Position numbers and translations under genes: made by a program. Source: Amborella trichopoda (taxonomy: Eukaryota; Streptophyta; Magnoliopsida; Amborellales; Amborellaceae). From it: DNA of 64,000 nucleotides. Below the pieces are notes generated by a model, which saw only the letters and a list, made by a program, of their open reading frames with translations, was not told where the DNA came from and searched no databases. The stretch is from assembly GCF_000471905.2 (NCBI RefSeq), contig NW_006498122.1:1328241-1392240 (forward strand), in the 5' to 3' direction. Below are positions 35,916 to 50,300 of this stretch, one piece after another (within the stretch, counting starts at the first letter, position 1; each line of letters starts with the position of its first letter).

Positions 35916-36864
35916 AAACACAGATGTGAACCCAATTACTGCGAGCCTCTTTTCAATTGAAGAAATTTATAAAACTTTAACCTAGTTATGTTCACGTTAT
36001 GGAGTGACCATAGTCACAAATCATTGTAACGAGAAAACAAAAATGGTGTATTTTTTTTTTTTTTACCTCTTAATGTTTAAGTATTTCATGAATAAATTTA
36101 TATAATATATTTGTCACTATACTATAGTTAAAGTATTTAATAAATAAATTTATATAATATATTTGTTTTTGGTATGTAATAAGTAAATGTGATGGTTTTT
36201 AAAGTATTTAATGATGGATTTATATGGTACAGTTTTTTGGTATATAGTAGTTAATTTTTGATTTAATATTGGATGATTGGATTAGAGCATCTAAATTAAT
36301 TGACTTAATTATATTAGTTTAGTAAATTTTTTATGAATTAATTAATTATTTATGGCTTTGACATAATTTTTATTTTTTAGAATTTCAAAATTTCTAATAT
36401 TATAAATTTATTCAATTTTTTTAGTCCGATTTTTTTAGCCTAATCCTATATATTAGCGATATCTTTATATAAAGTATTTTTATCGATCCGTATTTTTTAT
36501 CAGATTTTTTCACCTGAGTTTTTAAAAATTAAAATGATATGTTTTCGATTTTATGGTGAGCTGATTTATTGATAGTTTCTGACTTGCTAATTATACTCTG
36601 GACTAGTAACCCACTCGGTTCCAAGCCAACTTGGTTAAGAAGCCACTCCGGTAGGTTTGTCTAGTTTGGGCATAGCAAGCTAATAACATATTTTTAATAT
36701 TTTTTAAAAAATAAAATTAAAAGAAAATTAAAAGAAAATTAATTATGAATAAAAATGGACATATATGTTATATATTTTGATAAAATTATGTTACATTTCA
36801 ATGAAATTATTGAAGGTATGTGAATAGAGAGAGTTTGATATGGTCTCAGTGGAAAATTGTCATT
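35916..36864. other. AT-rich stretch without recognised features
   Basis: Contains an imperfect direct repeat (AAGTATTTCATGAATAAATT and AAGTATTTAATAAATAAATT, followed by TATATAATATATTTGT) at about 36079-36165. Nothing coding. Confidence 0.45.
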
Positions 36865-37042
36865 TCACAATATAAAATGTAATGAATTGTAATATTATTA
36901 AAACTTCATAATTAGACACAAAAATAGATTTTAAATAATCTGAAAAGCTTTTTACACCAAAAATACATATTAGGTTAAAATGTGGAGGTATGCATTAATT
37001 AAATTGCTTAAGGTTGAAACCTACCTTATAGAAACCACACCC
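36865..37042. mobile_element. MITE family A right-half fragment
   Basis: Ends AACCTACCTTATAGAAACCA then CACCC. Its body holds the family's AATTAGACACAAAAATAGAT segment. The left half is missing or too diverged to place. Confidence 0.45.
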
Positions 37043-37599
37043 TTATAAAACTTATTGGAATCATTTAAGGACATAGTTTTGCACCAAAAACATGTACGTC
37101 TCCTCATCACATACCGACCTTAGAGATAGACATAAAAAATGGAATTTCCACGATACTTCAAAATGGACAGTGAAAATATAAAATTTTTATTTTTAAAATT
37201 TAAAATTCTAATGGACAAGTTCTAAAATTTTAAATCTAAAATCAGGATGGGTTACTATAAGTTAGCCGACTCATATGTACTTGTGAGTTCTCTCTTTGGA
37301 GTGCACCTTAAAGATGGATTTGGGGGATTCATCATCTAGATCATGAATCTTAACATAAATATTTAAAAATTAAAAAATATTTTTTTGTGTATTTATTTTA
37401 CACCGTCCATCTTAATGATGGACTCTTTTGGGTCAGCGGCTCGTGCACCTGCTTTGATTGACATACAACATTTCCTCTATTGGGTAAGCGGCTCTTACAC
37501 CATTGACATTAAACTTTTCCTCTATTATCAAAAGAAGAACTAAAAAAAAAGGCTTTCGTAGTTGCATTGTTTTGCTCAACGGTAAGATCTACTGACTCC

Positions 37600-37910
37600 A
37601 TTATTACCAGAATGATTATCATTTTTTGAAATGCCTTGAGGCTTTGGTGGTAGTATTGTCGAGCCCATGGTGACTCTATCTTACTAAAATGATTATCATT
37701 TTTTGAAAATGCCATGAGGTTTTGATGGTAGTATCGTCTAGCCTCATCGTGAAGTATTGAATTCTATTATCACCAAAAAGGTCGAGCCCAAATTTCCATT
37801 GACTTACAACATTTACTAACCAAAGTGATAGTATTGTTGAGCCAACGGTGAGGTATTGGACTATTCTCACCAAAAAGGCCAAAGGCCGGGCCCAAATATC
37901 CACATTTACT
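37600..37910. repeat. Degenerate tandem repeats upstream of SCYL1-like gene
   Basis: Segments beginning ATTATCATTTTTTGAAA and containing GGTAGTATTGTCGAGCC recur at about 37612 and 37690. A third, more diverged unit (GATAGTATTGTTGAGCC) lies near 37827. The phrase ACCAAAAAGG followed by a GGCCCAAAT-type end occurs twice (37771, 37869). Confidence 0.65.
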
Positions 37911-38091
37911 TGTCAAAAAACCTAGAATTTTAAAAGGGGCCGCACATCTACAAGGAGTCCGCTGACTCACCGAACCATTCCATAATTTGTGGGAAGTGCC
38001 TTTGGGCGGGAGGCAATGTGTTTGTGATCTCGCGTGACTATGATTTATTTTCCCAAACTGTGTTATTAATGCCAAAATTTGGAGGGATTAA

Positions 38092-38330
38092 TTGCGAATC
38101 TTTGATTATTTGAGTAGAAAAATTGGAAAAAAATCTCTCTCTCTCTCCGAGCAAAAGTGGGAACCTTCTTATTTATGTAGAAAAATTGGATCACTCTCTG
38201 AACAGAATGTTTTCTCTCTCAAATATGTAGCACTGCCTCTCTCTCTCTCCTGTGTACGTCTCTCTATCTCAGGCGTAACTGTTAATTCTTCGATTTGCCT
38301 CTCTAGATCAGAGCCTACAAGCCATAAAAA
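38092..38330 (+). promoter_or_regulatory. Probable 5' UTR/promoter-proximal region of SCYL1-like gene
   Basis: CT-rich sequence with several TCTCTCTC runs lies directly before the start codon. It is typical of plant 5' leaders. The region also contains short ATG-initiated reading frames, so the exact leader and any upstream ORF effect cannot be decided from DNA alone. Confidence 0.35.
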
Positions 38331-41300
38331 ATGTTCAAATTCATTAAAACTGTAGTGGCTGGATCTGGAGCTGGTATCAAGGATCTTCCTTACAACATTG
38401 GGGAGCCTTATTCTTCAGCATGGGGCTCATGGATCCACTATCGAGGAACATCTAAGGTATGCAATCAAATTCATCTTTTGTTCCATTTTTTTTGCTCCAT
38501 TGCTCTCTAATTTGTTCTATAAATAAATCGTGTATGAATAATTTTGTGAGAAGAGTTACTTAATTTCAAAATTTCATTAGCTGCTACTATTTGAGTATTA
38601 TTTTTTGGTTCTGGGATCAGTGATTATACCCTTTTGAGTGATTTGTTTTTATAGGGTTTCAAAGACATTTGGGCTTTGAATAATTGGATCAAGAATTACT
38701 AGAATTGTGGACAATGTGATTGTTTTAACCAAGTCGATCAAACTCAGGCTCAAGTAGTAAAATTTTCATTTTAAAATTGCGAGTTTAAATGCTTGGGTTT
38801 GAGCTTTAGGTTCCCAAGGTTGAAACTTAAAAAAAGAAGAAGACAAATCCAAAAGTCGTTTTCGAATTTTAACTGTTCACTCGATATCATTTAATTTTGA
38901 AATATGTCCGTGATTGATTTTTATGTTTTTTTTTTTTTGAAGATGCTTGATAGTTTACAATCTTAGAGCTTACATTTGGAAATTTCAGTTTAGCAACTGA
39001 CATGTCAAATTATATCCAAGTTGATAAAAGTATGAAAAAAATTTGAAGCACATAAGCCCTTTATAATCATGAATTATGTATGTTTAGCTTTTGATTGAAG
39101 GGCTTATAAGCTCAGTAATCATGAAATTTCATCACAAAATTTTGAGACGTTTCTAGTTGGAGGTTGGAGAAGTTTCAGCTCAGTAAATTGTAGTTGACAA
39201 CATTAGTCTGTTAGGGAATTTCAGGATTGGGAAGAAATGGAGAAGAGAGGAACCTGAGTAATTAGTGTATTTTAAATCCATTTCCGGGACATGGAGGATA
39301 TTTTTTCCCTTTTGGCTGGTTGACCAATTTTGTTAAGTTCAACTTGGATTTTTGCATGTAGATAATCTGGGGAAATATTTAGAAATTAGGGAATTTGGTG
39401 AATTATGAATCATGTGAGAAGATCACTTCATTGAATTTCAGGATGCGGAGCCACTAAAAGTGGTAACTAGTACAGAAGACAAATGGAAAACATAGGGAAG
39501 TGGTCCATTTGAGGCTAATGGAAGTATGCGGCTTGTATGGGAGTGGGTTTCTTTTGTTGAAGTTGAATTATGATTGGTCCATTAAAACATGCTCCTTACA
39601 TACTTGGGAATCAGGGTCATGGCAACGGTAAGGTAACCTAATTGTTGGAGTTTGTTGGTTTCAGAAGGGTCATCACCATCATTATCATTGTCAGAGCTTT
39701 TACCTAACTAATTGGACTCGGTTGTACAAATCCTGGTTCGCCATTCTACTGTATTAAGGGCTATACCCTCAGTGAGTCCATAAGTCCCCATATCTTTTCT
39801 CGTTATTTTCAGCCATCCTTTTAGGCCTACTCCTTGTCTTTTTTGAGCTTTTTACTTAAACTAACTTGCACCTCTTAACAGGAACTATACTGGGTCTGTG
39901 CAACACGTGGCCAATCTACCTAAGTCTACTTTCTCGCATCTTATACCCTATTGGTGCCACATCTAAATTCTCCCGAATGTATTCATTCCGAATTCTATCC
40001 CTACTTGTCTTGCCACTTATCCATCTCAGCATCTTTATCTCAGCTATACTCATTCTATGGTTATGTTGTTATTGGCCGCCCAACATTCCGCCCCATAAAG
40101 CAAAGTTGGTCTCATAGCTGTCCTATAGAACGTGTCCCTCAACTTCATTGGTATATGGCAATCACATAAAACTCTAGTTGCCCATCTCCACTTCGCTTAC
40201 CTAGCTCCAATTCTACGAAAGATATATTTTTCAATCTCTCCATTTTCCTAGATTATCGACCTAATATATCGAAAGTGCATTTTTTTGGTATTTCTCGACC
40301 TTCAATATTAACTATTTCCTTGTCTCTGCTCTTATAATTACTAAACTTGCATTCGATATACTCTGTACTAGTTCGGCTAATTTTAAAACCTTTAGATTCT
40401 AGAGCGTCCCTCCAATGTTCTGCCTTTGTGTTGACACCATTTCGGGTCTCATTGATCAAAACTATATCATTCGTGAACAATATGCACCATGGTACCTTAT
40501 CTTGTATGTGCCTAAGTCATCTATAACTTAAATAAAGAGGTAAGGGCTTAATGCTGACTCTTGATGTAGACCTGTTATCACTGAAAACTCATTCGTCTCT
40601 CCACTAGTTGCTCGTGCACTAGTTAACGCGTCCTCGTACATATCTCTCACCAAGTCGATGTAGTATCTGGAGACTCATTTCTTTTCTAACACCCACCAAA
40701 TCTAATCTTGAGGTACTCTATCGTAGTCTTTCTCTAAATAAATAAGGATCATGGAGGTCATTTTCCTTCACCCTAAACTTCTCAATCAGTTGACTAAGTA
40801 GGAAAATACCCTCAGTTGTTGACCTTCATGGCATAAAACCGAATTGGTTTTCTGATGTACTCATTTCATGCCTTAGTTGTTGCTGAATCACTCTCTCCCA
40901 CAATTTCATAATGTTCCATAAGTTTGATCCCTCGATAGTTTGTACAATTCTGTATGTCTCATTTGTTCTTGTAAATAGGTACCACAATAACTTTTCTCCA
41001 TTCATCTAGCATTTTTTATGTTATAGAACGGTAAAGGCAGGTAATTTTTAGGGATTGTGATTTTGGAAGGAGTGTTGTTCAAAGTTAAAGAGGTGGTTTC
41101 TAGTACTCTTTGGGACTTGGACATGAGCATTCCTGGTTTTTGGGCTATGGTTGACAAGTCAAGGATATGACACCCATGTTTGACACTTCAGAAACTAGGA
41201 AAATTTTGCATAACCAATTTTTGTTAAATTTCATGTTGAAACTACTTAATATCACTTGACAGCCCCTGTTCCCCTTCTTCTAAATGGTGCGTGGATGTGT

Positions 41301-44300
41301 CTAGTTTAAAAGACCAATTTTGGGTTGGGTGTTTGTGATGCTCGTAAAGATCAAATTTGGATGGGTACTTTTAACCTTGTTCGACTCTAATACGCATATA
41401 TATGTCTTTGTAACATTAAACCCAGGTTGGGAAAGGAGGAGACTAGAAATTTGTTTAAGGATAATCGAAAGGGGGTGAGGTTTCTAGAGATGAGAAGAGA
41501 AAATAGGATACTGACATAATCGTGTAGGTGTGGCGTTAGTGTGGGCAAGGCTTGATCTAGGATTGATAATGCGGAAGGGATGAGGATTGCAACTTGCAAA
41601 TCTTAGAAGGATCAAAACAGAGAGAAGCACCATGGAGGGCAAGGTTTGAACATCTGCTGAAGATAATTTTGGGGACTATGTCTTTGGTGAAAGATTGTTG
41701 TCTCTAGAGATTTTCAACTTTTGCGCCCATCTAGATAAATATGATAAGGGAGGAGCTGTTGAAGAGGATGATTAGAACTTCTTTTCAAGAAAAGCGAGGT
41801 TAGTAGAATTTTGGCATTTGGATTTTGGATACTGTCATGGGCGTCGCTGTCTGATATGGCAGCATAAATGATATGGGGGAGCCATTCACACTCTTCTTCA
41901 GATGATGATTATTATTATGTTTATTTGACGTTGGAGTTGGGGGGGAGGAAGGAGGGAAGAAAGATGACATTTAAAAGGCATACCATGTTTGAGTTGCTTG
42001 GAGCAACTAGGGGAAGACCGGACAAGAATTTGTTTTTGGGGTGCTGGAGGGGGAGGGGGTTTGGGGGGGGTGTTGAAGCAAGAGGGAGGGAGGGAGGGAG
42101 ACTTCCCCCTCGTCCCGTCCTTGGCTGTGGAATCTGTTTCACCCTTTTCCTCTTTGAGAACGAGGGAGGATATGGGATATGGTAACTTCTTTCTTCCTAT
42201 TGAATATGTCATCTATCTAGGCAAGAAATCTTATTCATAGTATTGGCTATTCTTCAGGGGTATTGCCCATGTCCACTGTCCACCTGACCTCTTTAAATGC
42301 TTCACCTTCTACCTTCAGGAGTTCAAGAAGGAGTGGATGAAAACTTTTATGGTTTTGATTACACTGGATGGCACATGGCCAATTGCTAACTACTAAGATA
42401 ATTAACTCTATGCTGAATGGGTATCGTTACAGACGTCAGTGTTAGACACGGTACTGAGGTATCAGATTCTTTGAGCTGTAAATAGTATGATTTAGCTCTA
42501 TATATGTGTGTGTGTTTGTGTTCGTGTTCGTGTGTCTGTGCCTGCGTGCTTTTGTGTGTGTGTGTGCGCACAACAAGATGACAAGCATGATTGATTGAGA
42601 AGTCAAAATGCTACTTTGCAACATGTGTGTACTTCTGCATAAGAATTGCGAAATTCCAATGCACATGTAGTCATACTAGAACCAACAGGGATTCAAGAAA
42701 TCAACGAAGTTAAAGTGAGGAGCTCACAAGTATGGCTGTGGTATAGGTAGGAGATCTTAGGATTTATGAACTCGATGTTTGAGATGCTTACCCATTCTCC
42801 ATGTTTAGGATTTAAAAAAAGATAATATTAGAACACAAAGTTTTAAAATAGGATATTACACATGATTCTTTTGGGAGAAAAATCCTAATCCATGAGAAGA
42901 ATCCAGAAGTGTCGGATCCCATATCTCCACATTTCTCAATGATCCTATTTTCATGATTCTTCAGAATGGAGAATCTAGCCATGTCCATGCTGTACCGGTG
43001 TCCAGCCATGTCACAATGGTATGGAGCCTGGAGTGAAGAATCCATGCAACATAGATGGGACTTTTGGCTCTCTTCTTGAGAGCTCCATTTCTTGCTCTAG
43101 CATGATATAATTGTTTGTTTCCTTCCACAGTTGTTAGCATTAATAAAAAGAACAATAATGGGATTATCCCTATTTTTACTTACAATAACTCTTTTGTGGA
43201 TTGTATTCTGGAATCTGAATGATAGTCCACTACAAGCATTAAACTTTTACCATATTGCGAATCTGAATGATAGTCCACTACAAGCATTAAATTTTTACCC
43301 CAATATGGTAAATTGGATGTTTAAAGTTTTTATCACAGTCGGGTATCGTGGGTGCGTCTGTGCGTGCTATGCACACGTGTGTACTTGCAAATATTGTTGG
43401 AAAGATGTTTAAGTTTAGAGCTTTATGCTTCATAGATATCACTTGTTGCTCAAAGATGGAGATCAGATTGGGTGTGCATAAATTGTTGATTCCTCTCTTT
43501 GAGATGGTTGTGTTATTTCCCTTATATTTTTCTTGGTATCTTTCAACAGGAGGATGGGACCTCAGTGTCCATATTTGCTCTTTCGGGAACTAATGCTCAA
43601 GATGGCCACTTGGCAGCAGGTCGTAATGGTGTCAAACGGCTACGCACGGTGAGATATTTGAGCACTAGAAAATAAATAAATGCTGATGTTATATTCTGCA
43701 TACATGTGGTTTCATTGTATACTCGGCTATTTGATTTACCGAACTTGCATTGTAGCTTCTTTTAATGTTTTTTGTTTGACACATATCTGAAGTTTGTTGT
43801 ATATATGTATCCTGTCATTCTTTGAAGTGTACTTGAACTTTATAATTATATTAGGTAGATATTGGTCCTCCATGTTGTGGAGGCTCTCATGATGGTGGTG
43901 TCTAGGAATGCATTTATGAACTCTGCAGTCCTGTTTGTATGGGGATATTTGCTGGCACTTGAGGAGTTAGAGGCCCAAGTGTTTTGGTGTTTGTCACGAT
44001 TAAACACTGAAGTGTTGCTGATTACTCATTAGAGATGTGATTTTTGGATGAAAATCCTTGTGGTTCAGAGGTTTGTACCGGTTGGGTCTCTTCTCATGCT
44101 GAAAAAATTAACAGTGTCTGGTTTAATCTGGATAAGAGTGGGTGTTGATGTTTATTTCGTTTGTCCTAGTATGCTCATACTCCCTGATCACTGATTTGTG
44201 ATGAATTTGAGTAATTGTTGGACAAATTTTAGCCACTTTAGGTAGGGCTTTTGGCTTATTCAATATTTGAGCATCATCATCATCATCACGGCCATCATCT

Positions 44301-47300
44301 CATAAAACCTTTAGCTGATATTTTGGCTTAATTCTGAGATTCAGTTTTAGTGAACCGAAATTAAGGCTGGTAATATGAACCTTGCTCTATGCTTCTTGCA
44401 GGTTAGGCATCCAAATATCTTGTCATTTCTTTATAGTACAGAAGTTGAAGCTGGAGATGCATCTCATATTAAACCTACCATTTATATTGTAACTGAGCCT
44501 GTTATGCCACTTGCTGAAAAGATAAAGGAGCTAGGTTTGGAAGGTACACAGAGGTATATACATGTAGATCCCCTCTGAATATTTAATGATATTGGAGTGG
44601 TCTGCCCAGATTTTATTTTTTTTGGTCGTCTTTACTCTCTCCTTTTTGGACCTGGTCTGAATTAGGTGATTGTTTGTTGCTATACTTTTTCATGGTCATA
44701 ATTAATGGAAAGCAAAATCCTTGCTTGGGCCAGTCTAGCTACCCTGTCCCATTTTTTGCATAATTCTAGCCTTGCTTTTCTTTAGGAGAATTAAAATGAT
44801 CAAACCACCTCAAAAATCATTGAGGTGATTAAATCAACCAATTTATCAACAAAGTGGTCACTTTAAAAAGACCATTTGATTCACTTAACTCCTTAACTAT
44901 TTTGTTAGATGATGCTTAAATGCCCCTATTCTAGGTCTGGAATCTTGAACAAGCAAGGGCATTTGTTAATTGGGCGCCACTTGGGTGCCTTGAGTTAAAT
45001 GCCACGAATTCCCTTGCTTGTTCCTGGTTCCAAAACCTGAACATCTGTTTTCCATTAAAATCCCTTCTTCCTGGTTTGGAACGTGGACCAAGCAGGGGTG
45101 TATGTCATTTGGCCATTTAGCCCCCCCCTTTTTTTGTTAAAATTACTTGTTCTGGGTTTGGAATCTATAACAAGAGGGGCCATTATGGTTATTTGACATT
45201 AGGCTTTTCTAAAAGTGGTTGAGGAAGTATTCAAATGAAGTTATCTATAAGTGGCTACTTTGTTGATAAATTGGTTGATTTGACAACCTTATTGATTTTT
45301 TGAGTTGGTATGACCATTTTAATAATATTTTCCTTTTTCTTTATCATCATTTGCATGATGATTTAAATGAGATAGACGACATTTATTTTACAATTTTGTT
45401 TGTCTTTTACTTTTGTGAAATCACTCATTTCCAATTTTTAGCAAGTAGTCATTCATTACTTTTTTTAAATGCATATTAAGTTAACGCAGGGTGTATGTTG
45501 CTTGTTGACAGGGATGAATATTATGCATGGGGACTGCACCAAATAGCTAAAGCTGTCAGCTTCCTAAACAATGACTGCAAACTAGTATGAAGACGGACAT
45601 ATTCCTACACTGCTCCCTTTCTAGTTGATGGCTATTTTTATTAGACATGTTGCACGTCAAATGTCTTGCATACATTCAAATTGGAGTTCATCAAAGATAC
45701 CCGCATGTTATCATACCTTCCAATGCAAATTTGAAATGAAAATAATAATTTTCGAAATTTAAGTAAGTTAATATGACTACAGTTTCTCAAACAAACCTTC
45801 ACGTCTTTTATGACGGTCGGTTTTCTAGAATAAAGTTACAAAGAAGCTCAAAAGCATAAAACAAAGGTCAAGGGATATGACAGCAACATCTCAGAATTCC
45901 AACACTGAAATTGTGTCAACATGAGCTATTCTTGAAGAACCCCTTTATTGGCAAGGGTATCACTCAAAAATGTCATATTCTTAGTGTCTCAAATGTCAAA
46001 GACCCCATCCTCCATGGAATAGAGGACTCTTTAGGGACCAACTAACGGCATTGAGATAATCCTCTTCTACACCTAATCTAGTCATTAGTTGGAATGGGCA
46101 GACTCCTATAAGCAATGCACAAGCCTTCACTAATGTAGAACCACATGTCCCACTGAAATAACTTTTAAGCAGCCTTCTTCATCTCTAAGAATCCCACCCA
46201 CACTTGCCGGTCTTGGATTACCCCATGAATATCAATGAAAATTTTAACTTCATGGTGCTCTCTATAGGATGACTGTAGTTGAGATGAGGATGTTGAAAAC
46301 TTGAGATGGATGAGTGTTGCCACAAGAGAGGATAGAATTCAGAATAAATCCATACGAGGGAACTTAGGTGTGGCTTCAATAAGCGATAAAATGAGGGAAA
46401 ATAGACTTAGGTGGGCTGACCATGTGCAGCGTTACCTAATACAACACCGGTTAAGAAGTGCGATCTGGTTCAAGTAGAAGGCTCTAAAGGGCAAAGGGAA
46501 GGCCTAAAAGGACATGGATAGAAGTAGTGAGAAGATATGATGACTTTTGGTCTTATTGAGGGTATGGCCCTTGATAGAGAAGAATGGAGGAATATGATTC
46601 ATGTAACCTATCGCCAATAATTAAGATAAGGCTTGGATGATGATGATGATGATGATAAGTGCTCTCCACCCGAGCAATCCAAACTGTCTTGGGTTGAAGG
46701 GCGGGCATTTAGTAAAAGGCAAAATCTTACAATCCGCGACCAAGTTAATGACCTTAAAACCTCGAAATTCTGGTTGAAGCAAAACCTAATAGATCTCCAT
46801 ATCCCAAATCTTCTCCCTGAGCACTAAATCACATATCATTTAATCCCAAAAAAAAAAAGACTATTATGCTCTTTCCAAATTCACCAAATAATGGTCATGA
46901 TACTCAATTGGGAGAACCAAGATTCATGTAGCCGACCCCAATTAATTGGAAAAAGGCTAAAATGATGATGATGCTCAACTGCTAGAGAGTCCCTAAGTGG
47001 GATCGCCATGGAGACAAACCTCAACATAATGTCCTCCATAGAAACTGGGGTCACCCATTGCAGGCCAAAGAGGTTAAGATAATACCTAGAGTGAATTAGA
47101 AGGTGATCCTCAGCTTGGCATAAAATACACATATTGGCAATTTGCACATGTCACCTGTGAAGGCGGTCAATCGTCAATATACTCCCATGGCATGCTAACC
47201 ACCCAAAAGCTAAACCTGAGGTGGAGCCTTCAAACAACTAGATGAGATGAGTGGCCATCGTCACCTAGCAGTGAAGCATCCTCAGCTGTCCCAACTCCAC

Positions 47301-50300
47301 ACCTGCCTCTCTACTCCTTGCATTGGCAGATAAACATCTTTCAACTCAGACAGGAATCTTACTAAGTCTCCCATCTCATCATCTTGAAAATCCCTATGAA
47401 AAGTTGGGAACCATGTCACCCTATCCCCTTACCTCTGAGAAAAAACCAGTTACTCAGGTCAATTGACATTGGTAGTAATCAATCAACTTGTTGATTAGGA
47501 ACAGTAGTAAGTTAAATCATCTTGCCAACTTAGTCTTAGTGAGGTACATTTGCTGACTTGCACTTGTAGTTCGATCGAGATATTCTTCAATCAAATGGGA
47601 CATAACAAAGTAAAATCTTCCTGTGAAACCCAGGAACTTTGAGCTTCACAATTGGTCTAGTTGACTGCTACAAAAATTCAACAATGAAATCCCATTTTGG
47701 TACACCCTAAAACATTCGATGTGCTTTAGGTCACCTGCATGGGGTTACAATGAAACTCTCTATTTGGTGCAATCTTAGAAACTATGACGTGATAAGTCTC
47801 CTAACTGGATTGAAAGTTCATAAAAAATATTAGATGAGATTAATTGAAAAAAATAGAAACATTTCTAAACTTTGGACAGTGTGTCCAAAATTTTGAGTAA
47901 CTGTCATGTCCTGCATGTCTCACATGCAAATGTTCAAGACAAGCCTGGTGATACTTCCTTTAGTGTTGATAGGTGCGTCTGAGATTTTGGCATGCAGACC
48001 AACCTAAGATATCCCTAATTAAACAACCCTATTCTTGCTATTCCCAGGTTTCCAAAAGGTTTTTCATCAGAAGTATTACCAAATTCATCTGTTAATTATG
48101 ATTTTATCTTTCATTCGTCATTGGATATTGTCAGATGGTTAAATCATCTGTATTGGCAGAAATAACCTATCAGATGAGACATTGGAAAACCATTTGAACT
48201 AATCAAATTTTCTTGTATAGTGGTGATATAACATCGAAGCCGATAGGACTTGGCACCTTGCGAAGCCAAGAAGTAGTGTACAAGCTCGGTAAATTAAAAA
48301 AATGACAATATAAAAGTTATATTTCTTAATAAATCAGTATATAAACATGTTCCTATATAATTATGATGATTTTGATGATGATATATGAACTTTTTTTAAT
48401 TATTTGCTCTATTTTTATATTCCCCTTTGTTGGAATTCTCTGAATTATTTCCAGTTATCAATAGTTTTTTTCCCATATTCCATCATATTTGTTCCCATCA
48501 TTTTTAGAGTTTTAGTGCTCTTTATGGTTTACTTTGGTTTTACTATTTTTTTAGCAGTTTTTTTGGTTTTTTCTAAATGTATAGCCTTTTTAGGAATGTA
48601 CACCACTTGCAGACTCGTCCCAGTAACTTGGCTCCAGCCAGGGCAGAGTCCTGTTTTGGAACATCTTTTGAAACCATTCTGATGTCATTCTACTCCAATC
48701 TGTTTGGCCTTGTAATGTAGGAAGAGTTCTTGATCTGTTATATGCATATAATGATGCTGCGTGGTATTCTCTAATACTCATTCACTGTTTCTGCAGGTGC
48801 ATGGTAATGTGTGCTTAGCAAGTGTTGTAGTGACACAAACTTTAGACTGGAAGCTACATGCATTCGATGTCCTATCAGAGTTTGATGGCAATAATGAGGC
48901 ACCTACAGGTGCTATGCTGGTAAGTCAAGCTTGTAGTTCTTGCTCTTTTAGTGCATTACATGTTTCAGTAGCATGTGTAGTAGACATATAACTCAGACCT
49001 CTTTTTTTTTGGGTTAGTATAACTCGGACCTCTTACGGCTGTGATACTGTAACCTCTGAGAGTATATTCTATGAAAAAATCCTACTTTTCTTTTCTTTAC
49101 TTTTCTGTTTTATTAAATAGGAGCACAATCTTCTAATGCATGGATAGATAGAGCCAACTCACCTTCAAAGATCCATCATGGACATATGCTCCTTGGTACT
49201 TATTAGAATAAGCCAAGGTAGTTGGTAGAGATGGCTAATTAATAAATGATAACTAGGTCCAATGCATTGCCTATCTCTCCTAATCTTTTCATGTCCTGAA
49301 GCTTGTCAATTTCTTGAGGTGGTGCATCTTGTCATGCATGGCTTATCATAATTAATTTTTCGGTTATGAATAATCATCGCAGAATTATCTTTATGTTTAT
49401 TATTAGAATTATCTTTATTTAGATTACATATTTTCTGCAATGTTCATTTGTATCAGTCCAATCCCATTGGTACACAATAATGTTTTGAATGTCACATTGC
49501 ATCACAGTTCTGAAATAATATGCTGAGTCCATTTGGCAATTTTAAGATATTAATCAGTTAGTCCCATTCCAAATGATTATTTTGGTGCTATACATGGTTC
49601 AATATCAGTTAGGGAACAGCAGGAACTTGTTTGCTTTCTCGGAACAAAATGGAAGCAGTTTTAAGTTCGAACTGTGAAGGAAGTCGCTACCCTTCTTCAA
49701 GTCCTCCTCCATAAACCTCCTTTACAACATCTTGTGTTTGATATCTTCGTTGTTTCTAATACTTGCTTGTCTCCTTTCTAATTTTAGAGAACCAACATGC
49801 TAGGCATGCAAAATTGAAGCAAGATTTATGAGAAGACAGCTATGTTTCGGCAGTCAGCTCCATATGTGGGCAGACCAACCGAACTGTATGTCCCTCCAAT
49901 TGTTTGCTTAAATTCCTTGCACCCCTTGTATATAAGTAATATAGCATAGGCTTAGCTACCATCTTGGAGGCTTGCTATGTTGCGGGAACATTTCAAAATA
50001 GGTGAAATACCTGTGTTTGGCACTGAGAAGATGTGGTTCGATGGGTCACAACTTATATGGTGGATCTGGCCCTTTGAGTGCCGAAGAGTCAGATAATCCT
50101 TTTTTTTTTCTCTAGGAAAGAAGCAATTGAATTTAAAAATGTTATACATATGTAAAAATTTTATAAATACAGTTTCATGGATGTGTGTGTGTGCATGCGT
50201 GTGGCGTGACCTCACGATGTACGGGCATAAAGAAAAAAAAAAAGAATTTCAAGTCCTATATATAAAGCAGTTTTTAACAAGTTATCTAGTTTGTCTATTT

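Noticed and set aside
41868-42240. Gly/Arg-rich and Pro-rich open frames in both strands
   Set aside because: Created by the G-rich tract in SCYL1 intron 1; no homology.
44266-44290. (CAT)n run as the tail of a minus-strand RTE LINE
   Set aside because: The flanking sequence lacks the RTE terminal sequence found at 46905, so a simple microsatellite is more likely.
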